6,319 nucleotides of DNA from an archaeon (lineage in GTDB: Archaea; Thermoproteota; Nitrososphaeria; Nitrososphaerales; Nitrosopumilaceae). The notes below the pieces were generated by a model. The model saw nothing but the letters and a program-made list of their open reading frames with translations. It was not told the origin of the DNA and searched no databases. Below, in pieces: positions 6,318-6,319 of this stretch. The stretch lies in assembly GCA_021824845.1 (NCBI GenBank), contig JAKAJY010000185.1, positions 1 to 6,319 of the forward strand, given 5' to 3'. Position 1 is the stretch's first letter; each line of letters opens with the position of its first letter. The position numbers were made by a program, and so were the translations under genes.

Positions 6318-6319
6318 AA

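Overview
This window looks chromosomal, from an ammonia-oxidising-type archaeon (Nitrososphaerota/Thaumarchaeota, probably a Nitrosopumilales relative). The evidence is indirect. Base composition is moderately AT-rich, and GTG starts are used where homology or frame demands them. TATA-like boxes sit about 22-30 nt before start codons, the leaderless pattern common in this phylum. The secreted Ig-like protein opens with a domain style I associate with thaumarchaeal exported proteins. No rRNA, tRNA, CRISPR array, transposase or phage gene was seen.

Layout, left to right. (1) 2-1912 (+): the 3' part of an OLD-like gene, an ABC/AAA-type ATPase head followed by a TOPRIM-like domain. Its Walker A region lies beyond the left edge. 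(2) 1998-4112 (+): a large secreted protein with a signal peptide, a proline-rich linker and at least five tandem beta-sandwich-type domains of about 90 residues. (3) 4162-5462 (+): a compact two-gene operon, apt (adenine phosphoribosyltransferase) and mtnP (5'-methylthioadenosine phosphorylase), joined by a one-base stop/start overlap. (4) 5459-6317 (-): a run of three small genes read leftwards. In transcription order these are an unidentified gene cut by the right edge, a zinc-ribbon-like protein of about 132 aa, and an 80-aa protein of unknown function whose stop codon overlaps the mtnP stop in a shared CTAG.

The clearest functional link is apt-mtnP. MtnP releases adenine from methylthioadenosine and Apt converts that adenine to AMP, so the operon encodes two consecutive steps of adenine salvage. 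The OLD-like gene and the secreted protein have no evident link to it. The three leftward genes may share a transcript, but a good TATA-like box also sits directly before the 80-aa gene.

I found no unmistakable new system. The points most worth a second look are the altered TOPRIM metal-binding motif in the OLD-like protein, the anchorless tandem-domain secreted protein, the minus-strand cluster of unknown small genes, and the repeated leaderless promoter geometry. There is no gene-free stretch over 300 bases.
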